64,000 bases of DNA from Litomosoides sigmodontis (Eukaryota > Nematoda > Chromadorea > Rhabditida > Onchocercidae), in the NCBI GenBank assembly GCA_963070105.1, contig OY718807.1:4561001-4625000 (forward strand), written 5' to 3'. Position 1 is the stretch's first letter. Each line of letters starts with the position of its first letter. The translations under genes and the position numbers were made by a program. Below the pieces are notes generated by a model. The model saw only the letters and a program-made list of their open reading frames with translations. It ran no database searches and had not been told where the DNA came from. Positions 1 to 14,985 of the stretch are shown piece by piece.

Positions 1-2
1 TT

Positions 3-149
3 ATTTTAAAAAAAAAAGGTTATGAAGTTGTGAGGACGGAGGAAAGTGTAAATTTCACTAATCATGGAAGTGGAGTGACTGCAACAAGGAATTTCTCGAC
101 GTCCAACATCAGTTATATATTTGAAAATGAGGACAAATTATTAATGTAA
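3..149 (+). CDS. Possible 3'-terminal exon of a gene beginning before the window (unrecognised)
   Basis: One frame is open from the left edge to a TAA at about 147-149. It encodes roughly 44 residues rich in Ser, Thr and Asn, with three N-glycosylation-like triplets (NFT, NFS, NIS). The A-run before base 18 could be a weak acceptor or simply part of the reading frame. I do not recognise the protein. The piece is short and may be a chance open frame in AT-rich DNA; amino-acid composition is the only argument for it. Confidence 0.22.
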   Translation: MLKKKGYEVVRTEESVNFTNHGSGVTATRNFSTSNISYIFENEDKLLM

Positions 150-1437
150 AAGTTGAGTTAATGTGATAAAATGCTGATGTTATCAGAGACTAGAAGTAGC
201 ACTGTAAGTCGTTGACATCATTTTGTGATGGAATAATGTCGTTGGAGCTGAAACATCGGATATTTCAAAATCTTTTTTGAAGATAATCTTCCCTTTCAAA
301 TTGCTAAATGTGAAATTGAAGTTGTGGCTTTTAAAATCCATTCCAAAAAAAAGTAAATAGAAGTGAAAGGTGTTGAAAATGCTAAAATTAGGTGTGAAAA
401 AGATTTTTGGATAAATTGAGTGAGAGCAGTGATTCCTCAAGGAATAAGTTGTGAAGTAATTGTTTGCTTCCATGAGTGTATTCATAGCAACAATTTTGTT
501 ATTCATTGCAGTGATAAGTGATAAGGCTCAGGTCTTTTATCATTGAAATACGAAAATAACATAAGTTAGATAATAATTGGAAAGAAGAATACTACTTTCA
601 TTTGAAATGTGAAGACAGAGTGACGAAATAGCAAATGAGAATGTGAAAAAACATTGTCATTAGTGAAAAATTAAACTGCCAGTTTAGAGTGATATAAAGA
701 ACATAAAATGAATTGATAACTAGCAGACATAAGGTACCTATGGAATAGTGAAGTCAACAAAATAGTACAACAGTTTTAAGCTTCCAAATTTAATCAGCAA
801 GCAGAGAAATACGATATTTAAGATATAATTCGAAGTATTCGTCGATAGTGACGCTCTGCATTCGTTTTTTCCTCCTTCTCTTACGTGTGTATATGAAAAG
901 CTTCATCTACGGATGAAGCCACGAAGAAAGAAGCTAAGTTGAGCATCACATACAATTTCAGTTGTCTTTAAATTTGACTCTTTTTAAGCAGCAAATGCTT
1001 ACCATCTCATATGTAATGGATAGTACCATGCAAATAACTTCACATCACTAACAATTAGCAAGCCTACTATTATTAATATCAACAAGTGGGTCGTGTTTTA
1101 CCCGATTAATAATTACCTGAATTCAACTTATGTATATATGAGAAAAATCATGCACAAAATAAGTATAGTTGTAGGATCGATATTATTTGGAACAACATTT
1201 ATGTTTCATAAGTTTGTAGCAAAGTATCAGAGCAAACATAATAGCAACCAGCACAAAATAGCATCCGTAAACGATGAACTGAAAATTTATACGTTTAATT
1301 ATAACAATCGCTACCTGGAAAAGCTCATCTACCAATATCCAACCAATTTATTCCACTTAATTGCACTTTCTAAATGCCTTATTTGCGCAGCTCATTGCTT
1401 CACTTGCTGTTCTATTTCTTGAATATATTAGTTGATG
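150..1437. other. Intergenic, no supported gene
   Basis: AT-rich sequence left of the SLC19 stop codon. Two open frames are present (183-506 on the minus strand, 1093-1422 on the plus strand), but neither has recognisable motifs, exon-like borders or a plausible composition. The part next to 1438 is probably the 3' UTR and downstream region of the carrier gene. Nothing else is visible. Confidence 0.5.
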
Positions 1438-4400
1438 TTAGGAAGATAAGTCATATTGCATTATAATGAGAACCTGTGTTCGGATTGGTAAAGAGAGTCC
1501 ACGTTTGTCCGCTACTGCAAATGTAAGAATGGTTTGTAAGAACAAAGCCAGAAAGGTATCCCAACCAAATATCAGTCCGTAGCTTGTAGAATCTAATTGC
1601 ATTGCAATGTTCGTACTAAATTGAGAATTGTGATTTTAGCATATTTATAAATTTCCACCAGTTTCGAATATGAATTTGGCTTTAAGTGCGTGCCAAATTA
1701 ATCGAATGGTAAATTGAAATGGTAGGTAGCTGTTTACACAAATAGGAATAATTAATTATTGCAAAAATGAAGCTAGAAATTATGTGTCAAAACATTAGTG
1801 ATAATTAGACAAAACCAAAAAACCTTGCGACCGTTATCAGAAGGTGATAAATAGTTATCACAACAACGTAGAGTACGTAACTAATATAAATAATTTCCGT
1901 TTGGGCCATAATAATAAGAAAAACAGCAATAAAGGTTGATGTAACGAGTAACACATGTTCTCCTCGTTTTGACCAATTCACGTTCATATACTGTACCAAA
2001 AAGCTAATAAGTGCTCCTGTGATCAAAATTTAATAAATATGGAACGGACTATTGTTTTCACTCTTCTGTTCAAGTGATGTGAAAAATCATCCATTTGGCT
2101 TATTCTTACTTCACTATAAGCAAACAGTGCTACTGTTAATAAACGTGACAAGTGACGTGGCAAAAAAGGAGGTTAATGAAAAAAGCCTGCAAATATACCG
2201 ACAAAAGTGTTGGCACATTCAGTGATTCCATTGTACGTATCAGAATATGTTTGCATCACAGCCCATAATGTTTGTACATAGTTCATAACCTAAAATAAAA
2301 CCTCTGAAGTAGATAAATTTTGAACAAAATTACAAACTTTTCCGATCCTTTTTTTTTGATCATTGAGTAAATATAACGAAGGAAGAATGAAAAAAAATGT
2401 GACCTGGAAAATACCGCAGCTCGTTAGCGCCCACCAAATGCTCCACTTCAAAACAATCTTCTTACGCTTGAAAATTTTGAAATGATACCAAATTGCTTGG
2501 AAATAAATAACAATTCCATGATCAATATTTGGCGCACTAGCGTTCAGAGCAATTCTGGAAGAGCTCGAATCAAAGAAATGTAAAAGATTAAATTTGAAAT
2601 AATTGTCTTAATGATGAAGAAAAAGTGAAAAAAGCATTTGCAATAAATTAAAATGTGCAAAACAAAAAAGAATACATAGAGATTTTTTAAATGCATACTT
2701 TTCTTCAAAACTCCGTTCCATACTTTGAGATCGGTTTTCATGAGCATGTTTAAGTGCATCTTCATCAGTTTTAACAGCTTCATTACCATTTAACTTCGAT
2801 GGTATCGATGGCAGAATGGTAGCAATTCCAAGAACTATACAAACCGAACCAAACGATATCTATAATAATTATTTAGCTGATCAAAACACTAACAACTCAT
2901 CGTCAAATATGTCAGGAAAAAAAGAATCAGTTTAAAATTTCAAGCTAAATCTAACGTCAATGCAATAAGAGTTATTTAATTCAATGAACGAGTATTGTGG
3001 TTTACAGAAAGTAGAGTTAACATTTCGACGTAACGAAGTTACATTTTTAGTGTGCTGAAAACAATGAGAAAACTATTTGATTTTTTTAACGTGAGTTAAA
3101 AACAAAACAATAATGTTAAATTTAACTCAATATTAAAGTAATGCTGAACTAAAAACATTTCACGAAATGTAATAAAGTTTTGCTCTTTTAATGATAAAAA
3201 TGATAATTAACAGCAGTAATAATCTCCAAGAGTTGAAGAGTAAATTGTAAACCTGATTTAAAAGAAGATATGACCCGTACTGAAATGATATAAGGAATTG
3301 AGCAAGACCAAAAGCAAAAAATTTTCCAACTAACGCAGCAGCCCGTATGTAAGATGTGATGAGCTTATAATATTTCTGATTGACCACCGCATACAAGTAC
3401 GAGTAATAAGCTATTTCGGCAGCAGACGATATTCCTATAATACCTTGATTTTCAATAATTAGTTGAAATTTTGGTGTAAGACAGAGCCAGCTATTACGGT
3501 CAGCTCTTCCATTGAAAACGTGAATTTTACAACTGAACTTGTGCAAGAATAGCTGGTAAAACCCCGATTTAGACAGGTTTTGAAGCTTAAAAATATTCAT
3601 CGAATGCCGTTTATATCACTTGCACTGCTTTTTTTTTTTGCTTGTGCGGTAAACAATCAGTCAAAAGAAAAGGACAGAATAGTTATAGGATCATTACAAG
3701 CTAATTTTTTTAAACGGACTATTACGGGAAGAGATCAACCGTATGTTTAGCTGTAGCAGTAGCAATTCAGTGGACACAAAGAAAGCAGAATTAAGAAGTA
3801 CGTCTAAGTAAGCCATCGATTAACTAGGCACAATCACACGCAGTAGAATAATTCTACGAATATGGCAACTCTTTATACTTCCAGCACTGTTAAACTACCT
3901 GTATTTTTTATTGTAAATATTGCTGAAGTTTTAGCTTATTGGATAAGTTGATGATATTTTCTCGGCAATATTATAGATGTTTAGTAAGAGTTATTGCTGT
4001 CACAAATAACACAGATGAAGAAAGCAGTGAGGAAAAAGGAAATTAGTAAATTTCTATAAAATACATCATTAATCAGGTCATTTTATTTCAAGCCTTTCAG
4101 ACAAGTGCACTAAGAGAGAAATGGGTTGTTTTTTGCTGAACAAATGTTATGGGAGAAAAGGAAAACATTGGGTAAGATATTTGCAAATAATTATAAAGTA
4201 ACATACCAAACATAATTTGCATAAGTTGCATGTGCCATATAGTTTTGCCCCATAATAGCAGAGCCCAAGTACCACATAAGCTAACAGCCTCCAGTACAAT
4301 AATTGGCTTATATTGTAAAATATCAGTCAAGAAAAATATTGGCACCTGTAAGACAACAAATGGTAAAATCAATTTTACATATTCCACAGATACTATTCTG

Positions 4401-4668
4401 TGTGACCTTATGCTTTTTTTCAACCATAACTGCTAAAAGGAAATAAATTAATTTGAGAAAACTGTAAATTGTTAGAAAGAAATGAAAAATGTACTAGAAA
4501 TAGCAAATATGAATATGTCCAAAACGGATAAATTTCACTGTACAACTCGACATCGGTGAAATTCTTGAAGGGCGAAACGAGGTAGGGAGTGAGGAAGGGT
4601 GTTCCAGGCCTGAATTCTTTCACTATTCCGTATGCACAAATAAGCACTGTTGTAGCTTTCCAGTGCAT
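1438..4668 (-). CDS. SLC19-family folate/thiamine transporter, 8 exons
   Basis: This is a multi-pass plasma-membrane carrier of the reduced-folate/thiamine transporter family (SLC19; folt genes in C. elegans). The first exon (ATG at 4668) carries the family opening KEFRPGTPFLTPYL and YPFWTYSYL. The next exon reads VPIFFLTDILQYKP. The third (about 3455 down to 3250) has AEIAYYSYLYAVV and TSYIRAAALVGKF. Later exons hold a charged cytoplasmic loop (2860-2700), KWSIWWALTSCGIFQ (2554-2404), VMNYVQTLWAV with NGITE (about 2290-2190), a four-helix stretch (2016-1813), and the final FGWDTFLALFLQT...LPIRTQ. Splice phases agree at every junction I checked. Total length is about 440 residues, normal for the family. 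Whether the substrate is folate or thiamine cannot be read from sequence. The start is the first ATG after an acceptor-like CAG, so trans-splicing is likely. The last codons after IRTQ could instead be intron leading to another exon. Confidence 0.92.
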
Positions 4669-6451
4669 GCTGTCCACTGATAGCTGGTAAATCTGAAAAT
4701 TAGAACATCAAATAGCTGAAATCTGAAAGCAGGCAGGAACGACGATGTGGTCACTCATCATATCTTACATGCAAGAAGTACCTATCGTTGGATAGTGATA
4801 ATTCCTGGGAGGGATATCATCTCGTCACTATCAGCAAGTCACGTTCGCCTAAAATAACGAGAGCTGAAGCTACGGAAGGTTAAAGCATTTTGGATGTGTC
4901 CGGTTGAATAATTCATAACAATTAGTTCAACAGCACAAGAGGAAAGAAAGAAACGTCACCTTATGTCTCATTCACTTCATTCCTGAAATGTTTTACCAGC
5001 GTTAATGAGCGGCAGTAACAAAGGAGTAACTACACTCGGAAGCTTTCAATGAACGATTTATGTTGGCGAGAATGAAAACAATTGTATGTATGTGAAGAGA
5101 GGAGAAGAGAGAGAAAGGGAGAGAGATAGAGATGGGACTGCAAGGAGAGTGGAGAAAAAAAGCAAAGTGGCACGGGTTGAAATGTCGAAGCATTTTCCGG
5201 TGGGTTGAGGATGATGGTGATGAGAGGAGCTTGTGGTGAGTGACAGTTTTTAGGGATGAATTGCGCCGCTAGCAAACTTTGAAGGAAAATGAAAAAGCAG
5301 ACGTTGTCCACCCACTCCTTTCATTTCTCATTGACTTTTGATCGTTTCAATGAATTGAATGAAATACAAGCGATGGTATTATCGCACGAAACTCTCTCAT
5401 GAAAGTATTTGTTACGCTGTAGCATTCATATAAAGTATTTAAGCAAATGTTACGTGTACTATTAAACAACGGTAAAACCACTTATAGGAGAGGTAGTGTG
5501 CTTCGAAGGTATATCAGCCCTTCATGGACTTATTGGTGGACACTCTTCAACATACAATGTTCGATTGTCTGTGTTAATTGCGGATTAAATGAATATTCAA
5601 CCGAACTTATCAGACTAAATTAAATTAAGATCAAATTAAAGTAAAATTTAAAAAAGATTAAGCTTACTAGATAAGTCTATACAAGTGTACTTACGTTTCA
5701 TCAACACTAGTCGTGAAATTCATTCACACTTGAGAGGTAGCTGAAACACGCACAGAAAATTTATTAAAGCAAGTGTAATCCATGAATTCATTAGAATAAT
5801 ATAATCCTCCTTATATTGTTACGACATCGTACCATTTTACTTTCACATATTTCACATTTATTCACATCTACATTGACTATACGTCACATTAAGATTACCT
5901 AACATTCTTACTGACAACAAGTCACTTGTTTTCTATCAAATTAACGTATGTCTTCCTACATCATCGCATCACGTGACGTGGTAATCAAAGAACTTCTACG
6001 CCGTTGATCCCCGTGGTTTTCACAATGGTTCGGTGGTCGCAGCAAAACTCCCAAATATACTTCCTTCAAAAAAGGAATATACGGGGAAATCTAAGAGATA
6101 GGTGCAGGAAGTAAGGAGTCTCTCTCTCCCTCCTCTTCCCGTTCCTTTTCATTTCTCCATTCTTCTTTTCCTTCTCCTTCTCTCTCCTCTTTCATTGTCT
6201 TTCTTTGCAACTTCTCTACTGACGTGTTTGGTGAAAATTCGCATCAGCAAAAGGGAGAGGATGGCTTATGTGCACTTCTGGAAGAGTTTTTCTGGCTATC
6301 GCTGTTCCTTAACATTCCTGAGAATTGAGAGTGACTTACCTCTTTTTCATTCTTTTCGTGGTTTACTGTTAAGTTTATGTGGACGTACAAGTTAATGACG
6401 TGCGCATGTGATGCTTTTTGCATTTATTAATTACAGGAACAGGCAATTACA
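4669..6451. other. Divergent intergenic region with GA- and CT-rich tracts
   Basis: The upstream regions of the SLC19 carrier (leftward) and RPN11 (rightward) lie here. It contains a GA-rich tract at about 5092-5175 and a CT-rich tract at about 6112-6210. Open frames over these tracts (5002-5311 minus, 6102-6395 plus) are low-complexity and not credible proteins. A TTACAG acceptor at 6431-6436, 15 bases before the RPN11 ATG, looks like its trans-splice site. No gene seen. Confidence 0.6.
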
Positions 6452-8185
<1,734 letters not shown>

Positions 8186-9248
8186 TACTGTTGTTACACT
8201 TCTCGGATAAGTACCAAAAACAATGGTGATTTTGAGCAGAATAAAGACGAATTTTTTTTTGCGTGGTCGTTTCCTAGAATTAAGAAAAGTAATTGTAAAT
8301 CGATTTAAAAATAACCGTGTTGTTTTTCTGTAGTCATCCCTTTCGAAGCACTTGGATTACTGAAGTTGTGCGCTCACTGAGTTTTTAAAATAGTATTAAT
8401 GATAAATTTTCCTTTTTTTCTACGGAAGTTGGAAAGTTTTATCGTTAATTTTCAATTAAATTTTGTCAATTTCGTTGTTGAATTTGTTACCATAAATACC
8501 TGGTCAATTTATAAATAAATAGTCCAAAAAACCGGAAGAGTCTATCGGTTTTGCGGAGCAGTGTTGGGGTTCCGGAGTTTAATATGATATAGAAACAATT
8601 ATGTTCATTTACTGAGGAAAACCATGTATTCAGTGGGTCATGGTTTTTTTAAATCTTTTTCTGTGCGCAATGTTTTTGCTTGTTTTTATTTTGCAAATTT
8701 TTTTGGGTCAATAAATGTTATATTTTTTCGTTATTAAACAGAAAAACACGTTTGTTGCCGATTCTAAAAAAATCAGACCGAAATCTTACGGAAGATTTCT
8801 TATCGCTTAAAGTTTCAAGAATAATTTAATTTTTGAGAGTCCCAACACACGCATTTCGATCTGAACGAAATTTTAGATGCCAGCTTAAAATCATCTCCAA
8901 ACCTGCACTGGTAGCCCGTAGTTTCTATCAGTCCTTTTGCATATTACCGTTACATTGTTATTTTTTGGAAAATTTTCTTCTTGAACCGACAAACTATCAT
9001 ACTAACTTGACGTGACATCTGTTAGTTTTCAGCGTTACATTTGGGCTGGTTCCTGAAGTTGTTTTCAATATTATTAAAGATGGTTTCTATGCCTTATGGA
9101 GAAGACCTTTATTTTTATCCGTCAGTGTTGAAGCAAACATAGTATTTTCATGTTTTAACATTTGATTTCAATATTTTGATGTCTTTTGATCTTGAAGGTT
9201 CATTTTTCTTTTGTATGAATAACGAAATTGGAATAAATAAGTGGGTAT
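8186..9248. other. Intergenic, no supported gene
   Basis: This holds the 3' region of RPN11 (AATAAA near 8513-8519 and 8710) and the upstream part of LDAH. The small open frame at 8833-9015 has no recognisable features. Too long for a tight operon gap, but both flanking genes point the same way. Confidence 0.6.
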
Positions 9249-11482
9249 ATGGAGACGGAAAAAGAAAGCCGGAAAATGGTCACTTGGTTGCCAGTGCTAG
9301 GAAGGTTCACTCGTATCTCATTTTTATCCAATGGATTGAAGTATGATCCAACGCTTCTGTTGTCTGATTTTACTGGCTTGATTATATTGATGATCCCAGG
9401 TCTGTGTGTTTTTTAATCGTTTAATGCAAGAATTAATTTAATTATCGTCTATAATCTTTTCATTTATTTTAATATATACAATCATACTGGCTCAGCCAAA
9501 TATGTGGTATATAGTCTGTGTGAACTTTATGAATAGGAAATCTTTAATGTATGATTAATGTATGAAATCTTTAATCTATGATTAATGTTCAATGAAAGTA
9601 AATGTTATTCGTACCTTTGTTATGAATTATTCTACTATTTCATCAAATATGATAATTCTACTAGAATACAAAGCATGCGTTTAGACGTATTGTATATAAT
9701 TGATGTTTCTGGTTCAAAAACAGGTTTGAGTAGTGTACTGTCTTAATCGTGCATCATTATGCAGGTAATCCTGGAAATGAACAGTTCTATGACCATTTTG
9801 GACAATTGGTTTTGAGCAAGATTTCAAGGATATCAGATCAAAATTCTGTCTTCTGCACGATATCTCATCTGAATCATGTTCCTATGCCTCAAACGTATTC
9901 AGAAATGAGTGTCTCGAACTGCAGCGGTACTGTATTTGAGTTTTTTTTTTGTGATTTTAGTAGTACGATAACATACTGAACAGAGCGCTTATGAAATACT
10001 AATGTATAAAGATCGCTGCGAGAAGTTGTCGAGATTTGCAATTTCTAATAAATTTTTATAAATTAAATTTTGTTATCAAGCGTCCATTTAATGAATGGAT
10101 AGCTTTGTTGTAGTGTACTTTTCCAATTTTTTTCATTCTTGTTTTAGATCGCATTTCATTAGCTGACCAAATTGAACATAAACTTAATTTTTGCCTCCAG
10201 TATTTAACTAAAAAAGCAGAAATCATTCTCATTGGTCATTCTATTGGTGCTTACCTCATGCTAAGGTTAACATTTTGTCATTTTTTTTCAACTGCACTTA
10301 TTTTCAATTAAATTGGCTGACCAAATTAAAGTTTCATTATAATGTTATTTATCGAATAGATTTTCAAAATACTGTGCTGGATTTTATCAAATGTTAAGAC
10401 ATCAATCAAATTAAAATCTTTTCCTACAAAGATAAGAAATGTTATTATTGAAATTAGTCGAAAATTCGCCAATTTCAGGATACTACCTGATTTGCTGAAG
10501 TATCAATTCAATGTTGTTCGTTGTATAGCTTTATTTCCCACTATTGAACGTTTAGCGGAATCACCAAATGGTGAACGCCTTTTACCTTGGCTAAAGGTTA
10601 CTTTTTAAAGAGCAAGGATAAACTTTATTACAAATTCTCTTTTTCCATCTATGTTCTTTTTTCTTTTTGGAGTTGAAGTTATTAATAGTGGTAGTTATTA
10701 TGGGTTTTTGTCAAAATATTAAACGAAAATGCTTTTGTAGAAGTTCCGTAGGTGGGATGGTGCTTTACAAATGCTGCTATCATGGCTGAGATATTTGCCT
10801 AATTCTATAAAAGAGTGCATCTGTTCTTATCTTATGAGAAGTCATCAAGGTTGCCCTCCGTCTTGCGTATTACAAAGCGCCGTTGAGATCGTAGATGTGG
10901 ACGTCATTCGAAATATTATTTTCATGGCAGTGGACGAATTACTCACGGTTTGGCACAATTTGTTTTCCTAAATTATTCAAGTTTAAATTTGGTATGTTCC
11001 TACTTTAACCTTTTACTTATGCGAAAAATGATGTGTAGAGTTGCATTGATTTCAGGTTTCCAACTTGGACGAATCCCTTCTGCGCAACAGCGACCGTTGC
11101 CGTTTCTTATATGGAACTGCCGATCAGTGGAGTCCCTTGTGTTATGGCTTAGAAATGCAAAAAAGGCTTGGAAAAGGTAATTTTGCAACTGCCAAGTTTT
11201 TTATATTCGTAAAATAGTCATTGCCAATATGTAAGACTGCCGAAATGTTAGTAGCGGGCGATTTATGGGAAAGAATTTGGGCAAAACCGATCAGCACTTG
11301 AGTAAGCCAGTTGTTGAAGTCGTGACTACAAAACTACCCAAATCACACAACTCTTCCAGATTGAATTAATTTCAGAGTTAGTCATAATTGATGACAAGAA
11401 ATGCGAGCATGCATTCGTATTAAATCACGGAGAAGTGGTTGCTAATGAAGTGGCAAAGTGGATTACAGAGTGTTATAGTTAA
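9249..11482 (+). CDS. Lipid droplet-associated hydrolase (LDAH / C2orf43 family)
   Basis: An alpha/beta-hydrolase related to LDAH, a protein of lipid-droplet surfaces implicated in neutral-lipid or sterol-ester turnover; its true substrate is debated. Seven exons: 9249-9399, 9765-9926, 10148-10265, 10479-10596, 10741-10947, 11056-11176, 11376-11482. They close in phase to 327 residues (human about 325). The oxyanion-side motif IPGNPGNEQFY is family-diagnostic. The nucleophile elbow is GHSIG (Ser136), the acid is Asp275 in GTADQW, and the His is His304 in CEHAFV, so the triad is complete. A second ATG ten codons in is an alternative start. Convergence with lipid genes nearby (ACOX3, PEX3) is noted but probably coincidental. 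Confidence 0.93.
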
Positions 11483-12561
11483 ATTTGTATATGAATAACT
11501 ACTTACATATTTGTTGCGCAGGATCTTCGCTATGAAAATTTCAGAAAAAGACTTATACATTTAATTTCTTTCATTGCAAAACCATGTTATCCTCCATTTT
11601 TGTTATCTTTAACGTGCTTATCGCTATCGTGAATTCGATATTTTTGATATCAGTAATAAATAAGTGATAGAAGACGAATGAAATTAAACAGAGAGGAACC
11701 TAGATTGCCGGCCCAACATTTGATTGCTTCATTATCCGGCGTGTGCATCACGAACTGACCCTTATCATAACGGCACTCAGTACGGATTGAATTCGCATCT
11801 GACCCGTGCGACAGTTCCGTCAAACAAAAGCAGCCAACAATCTTCAATAATGATCGTTTTAATGATGTCATCAACCGATCATCTTTCTAGCTTCCTTCTG
11901 CTATAAAATCGAAATTTGATAATAGTGCGTTGGGACGGATTTAAACTTTAAATAAAATATCAACGATTGAAAGGGATGGTATAAAGACCTCGTTGTTTAC
12001 ACATTTCTCGAGTATCTGGTGGTGACGACTTGTCTCTATTGATAACATTGTGAACTCAAATATAAATTATACTATCCGCATGCATAACTTGTAAATGTTT
12101 AAAAGATCACTAAAAATTCATAACCTAACTTCAAACAAAAATACCACCAATCTATCACTTCTCAACTTCATCCAACTTAGTGTGAACTTGAATTTGTTCA
12201 ATTTAAAAAACCTTCAATTGCACAATATTTTAACTGGAAAACTCATGAGAGGGTATAATTTGAGATGGAAGAATGGATGGAAATTATCAGAGTATTTTCA
12301 AATCGAACGATGCTAATGATAAATGCACAACAGTTCACCAAACTGATTGTTGAGACGCTACGATTTTCACAGCTAACACGAGGATACTCCACACTGAGTT
12401 TGGTTTCGTTGAACGCAGGCGGATTAGTAGTAGTGAGTGTGGAACAATTGCTAGTTGGTATTTGTGGGTCGGTGAGATGGGAATGTTAACCGAGTTACGT
12501 TCGTGACGTTATGGATGACGTGTGAGGTAAGAAGTCACTTTTAGCACTTCGCTTCATCGGA
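11483..12561. other. LDAH-CDK9 intergenic region, containing the inverted ACOX3 fragment
   Basis: The left 0.43 kb of this gap is a displaced copy of part of ACOX3 (see 11620-12050). The remaining ~500 bp before CDK9 has only small open frames (12095-12316, 12265-12489) without recognisable features and is probably the CDK9 upstream region. Confidence 0.6.
11620..12050 (-). pseudogene. Antisense partial copy of ACOX3 (end of exon 3, intron 3, exon 4, start of intron 4)
   Basis: The reverse complement of this segment matches 16783-17205 inside ACOX3 with about 17 differences over ~400 bases (roughly 96% by hand count). It carries the last ~20 codons of exon 3, the whole intron with its splice signals, exon 4 (NSIRTECRYDKGQF...WAGNLG) and the first ~70 bases of the next intron. 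Because the intron is retained, this is a DNA-level duplication, not a retrocopy. Exon 4 differs at one silent position, while the intron and the exon 3 part differ more; most changes read as transitions. It has no start, no other exons and no way to make an enzyme. If the LDAH-CDK9 interval is transcribed rightward, the RNA would be antisense to ACOX3 mRNA. Confidence 0.9.
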
Positions 12562-14985
12562 ATGCAGAACAGTTATCTTCCTCAACAACCGCAATCATTT
12601 GGCGCAAGTGGTGGAATATCTGTTTCAGCTACATCGTCGATGTTACATCCATCAAAGGAAGATATTGCTCTGATGAGTCGGCAAAAGGTTGTTAACTTTA
12701 TTATTACTTCATGATATTAACTCTGGATCATTCTTTGTAAACTCGTTAGGCATATTAAAGCGTTGAATACATAGGTGTTTGGTTTCAGGTTACTCCTGAA
12801 TTGATGAGATATACCGAGAAGTTTGAGTTTCCATATATCACTGATGTCACTAACTACGAGAAGCTAGCAAAAATTGGTCAAGGCACTTTCGGGTAACCTC
12901 TTTCTTGGAACAGAAAGGTTGGATTCATAAAAATGTTGTTTTTATTGCTCCACTACTTGAAGGGAAGTATTCAAAGCGCGCTGTAAGCGTACGGGTCGAA
13001 TCGTTGCTCTGAAGAAAATTTTGATGGAGAATGAAAAGGAGGGGGTATGATTTTATTTTATTCGTTTATTAATGATGTTAGTATCCTCATGAAGCTTGCA
13101 ATCTGGGATTTTTGAGAAGGTTTTAGTAATTTGCTATGTTGTTGCAGTTTCCAATAACAGCTCTACGGGAAGTGAAAATGTTGCAGAAACTAAAGCATAA
13201 GCATATTACTGAACTGATAGAGATATGTAGTAGCAGAGGTATGCTATTCAACATTTTTTACTTTGAATTTCAATTAATTATAAGACGTCAAGTTATCGTT
13301 TCTATTTCAGCATCCGTGCATAATCGCGAGCGTAGTACCTTCTATTTGGTATTCTCTTTTTGTGAGCACGATCTTGCTGGTCTTCTGTCTAATACCAGTG
13401 TTCGACTCTCCTTGGTGCATATAAAAACACTAATGAAACATTTACTAGAAGGTCTATATCAGATACATTTTGCGAAAATATTACACCGTGATATGAAGGT
13501 ATGTTTTGTTTTTATCATTTCTACCTATTTGTTACAGCTCTTTTGTCTACATATTTGCTAACGATTTTTATTCGTCCTAGCGCATGATTTTTGATCATTA
13601 TTTTTTTTATCATTTTCATGATAATAAAACCCTGTTTAGAGGAACAGTAATTTCATTTTTAGCTGAAAGTTTGCAAGGAAGCATCCTTAATATCATTTCA
13701 TGTTATATGATAGAGATTTTCTCTATGTTTTAGGCTGCAAATGTTTTAATCACGAAAGACGGTATACTAAAGTTGGCGGACTTCGGTCTGGCGCGACCTC
13801 TGTTTTCGAAACTACCGGGTATTTTATGTTATATAGTTGTGATTATTCATTGCATTTAATGAGCTTTTTATAACGTTTTATACGTATGGAATAAATTCAA
13901 CTGTGCATTTGAATTAGTTATGTATTGACTTAAGGTTTATTTTGATAATGTTGCACTCAGTAGTCTTAATCATTTGATGAAACAGTGGCTACAAATTGAG
14001 CATTGGCTATGTATATTTCAGGTCAACCGGAACACTGTTACACGAACCGTGTTGTTACTTTGTGGTATCGCCCTCCTGAATTACTTCTTGGTGAACGTCA
14101 TTATGGACCACAAATCGATATGTGGGGCGCGGGCTGCATTATGGCTGAATTATGGACACGTACTCCTATTTTACAAGTATGCTGTAATTGCAATGTCTTG
14201 CAGCACTCATGCGGTTGCAACGGCATGACACCCTAAATGAAACATTGGACTTTATCCATTCACTTTTCAGACTTAAATCTCATCATGTATTTAAGCCGAT
14301 GCACTATATGCTTTCATTATTTAGAAGACAGTTTTAGGGTGAAAGTGAACAAAAACAATTGGCTTTGATATCCAATTTATGTGGAAGTATTAATCCGCAG
14401 ACATGGAGGGGTGTGGAAAATTTACCACTTTATGGCAAAATGGAGCTTCAACAAAATCTAAATCGTCGTGTAGTTGAACGTTTGGAAGTTTATGTTAGAG
14501 TAAGGCTCAGATTTATTGTGTTAGATATATTATGTTTCACATTTGAAAGTTTAAGAGATCTTATGAAGTAATTATCTTTTTAAGGATCGAAATGCCTTGA
14601 ACTTGATCGATAGTCTTCTAGTTCTGGATCCATCTCTGCGTTTAGACGCGGAACAGGCTCTTGATCACTTGTTTTTCTTCACACAGCCTCATCCGGCTGC
14701 CGATGTTAGAGACTTGATGAGCACTATCTCGGTTTGTCGTTCTAATGTGATTTTTGCTCGACATTTTCAAACCACATCTAATGTTGGCTCAATTTTGAAA
14801 AGTCCTTTTCTTTTTTCCTTTTATTTCTTTTAATTTTTCTTTTTACCTTTCAGACAAGCCTGTTTGAATATACAGCTGGAAGAGGTGCTCATAGTGGACG
14901 AGGTCGTGGAGTGCACCATCAAAATCGTCAGAACATCCGTCCATCGATGACTGCTCAGGGCCAGTACGTCGATATGGTGTTCTGA
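12562..14985 (+). CDS. cdk-9: Cyclin-dependent kinase 9 (P-TEFb catalytic subunit)
   Basis: Nuclear kinase that with cyclin T phosphorylates RNA polymerase II and its pausing factors to release elongation. Ten exons: 12562-12687, 12789-12892, 12963-13044, 13148-13238, 13311-13498, 13734-13818, 14022-14176, 14338-14499, 14585-14731, 14854-14985. They join in phase to 423 residues. Seen in order: a ~45-residue Gln/Ser-rich N-extension, glycine loop GQGTFGEVF, ATP lysine Lys94 (VALKK), the FPITALREV helix that replaces PSTAIRE, HRDMKAANV with catalytic Asp195, DFG at 213-215, T-loop [14 protein letters not shown] with the activating Thr233, then a basic, Arg/Gly-rich tail ending DMVF. HRDMKAAN and [10 protein letters not shown] separate it from CDK12/13 and CDK7. 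The gene is boxed in by the inverted ACOX3 repeat. Confidence 0.97.

Noticed and set aside
5002..6395. Ser/Leu/His- and Ser/Leu/Phe-rich frames
   Set aside because: Produced by the GA- and CT-rich tracts; no domain, no splice logic.
11724..11906. Identical open frames in the two repeat arms as a new shared gene
   Set aside because: They are the antisense shadow of ACOX3 exon 4 in both copies.
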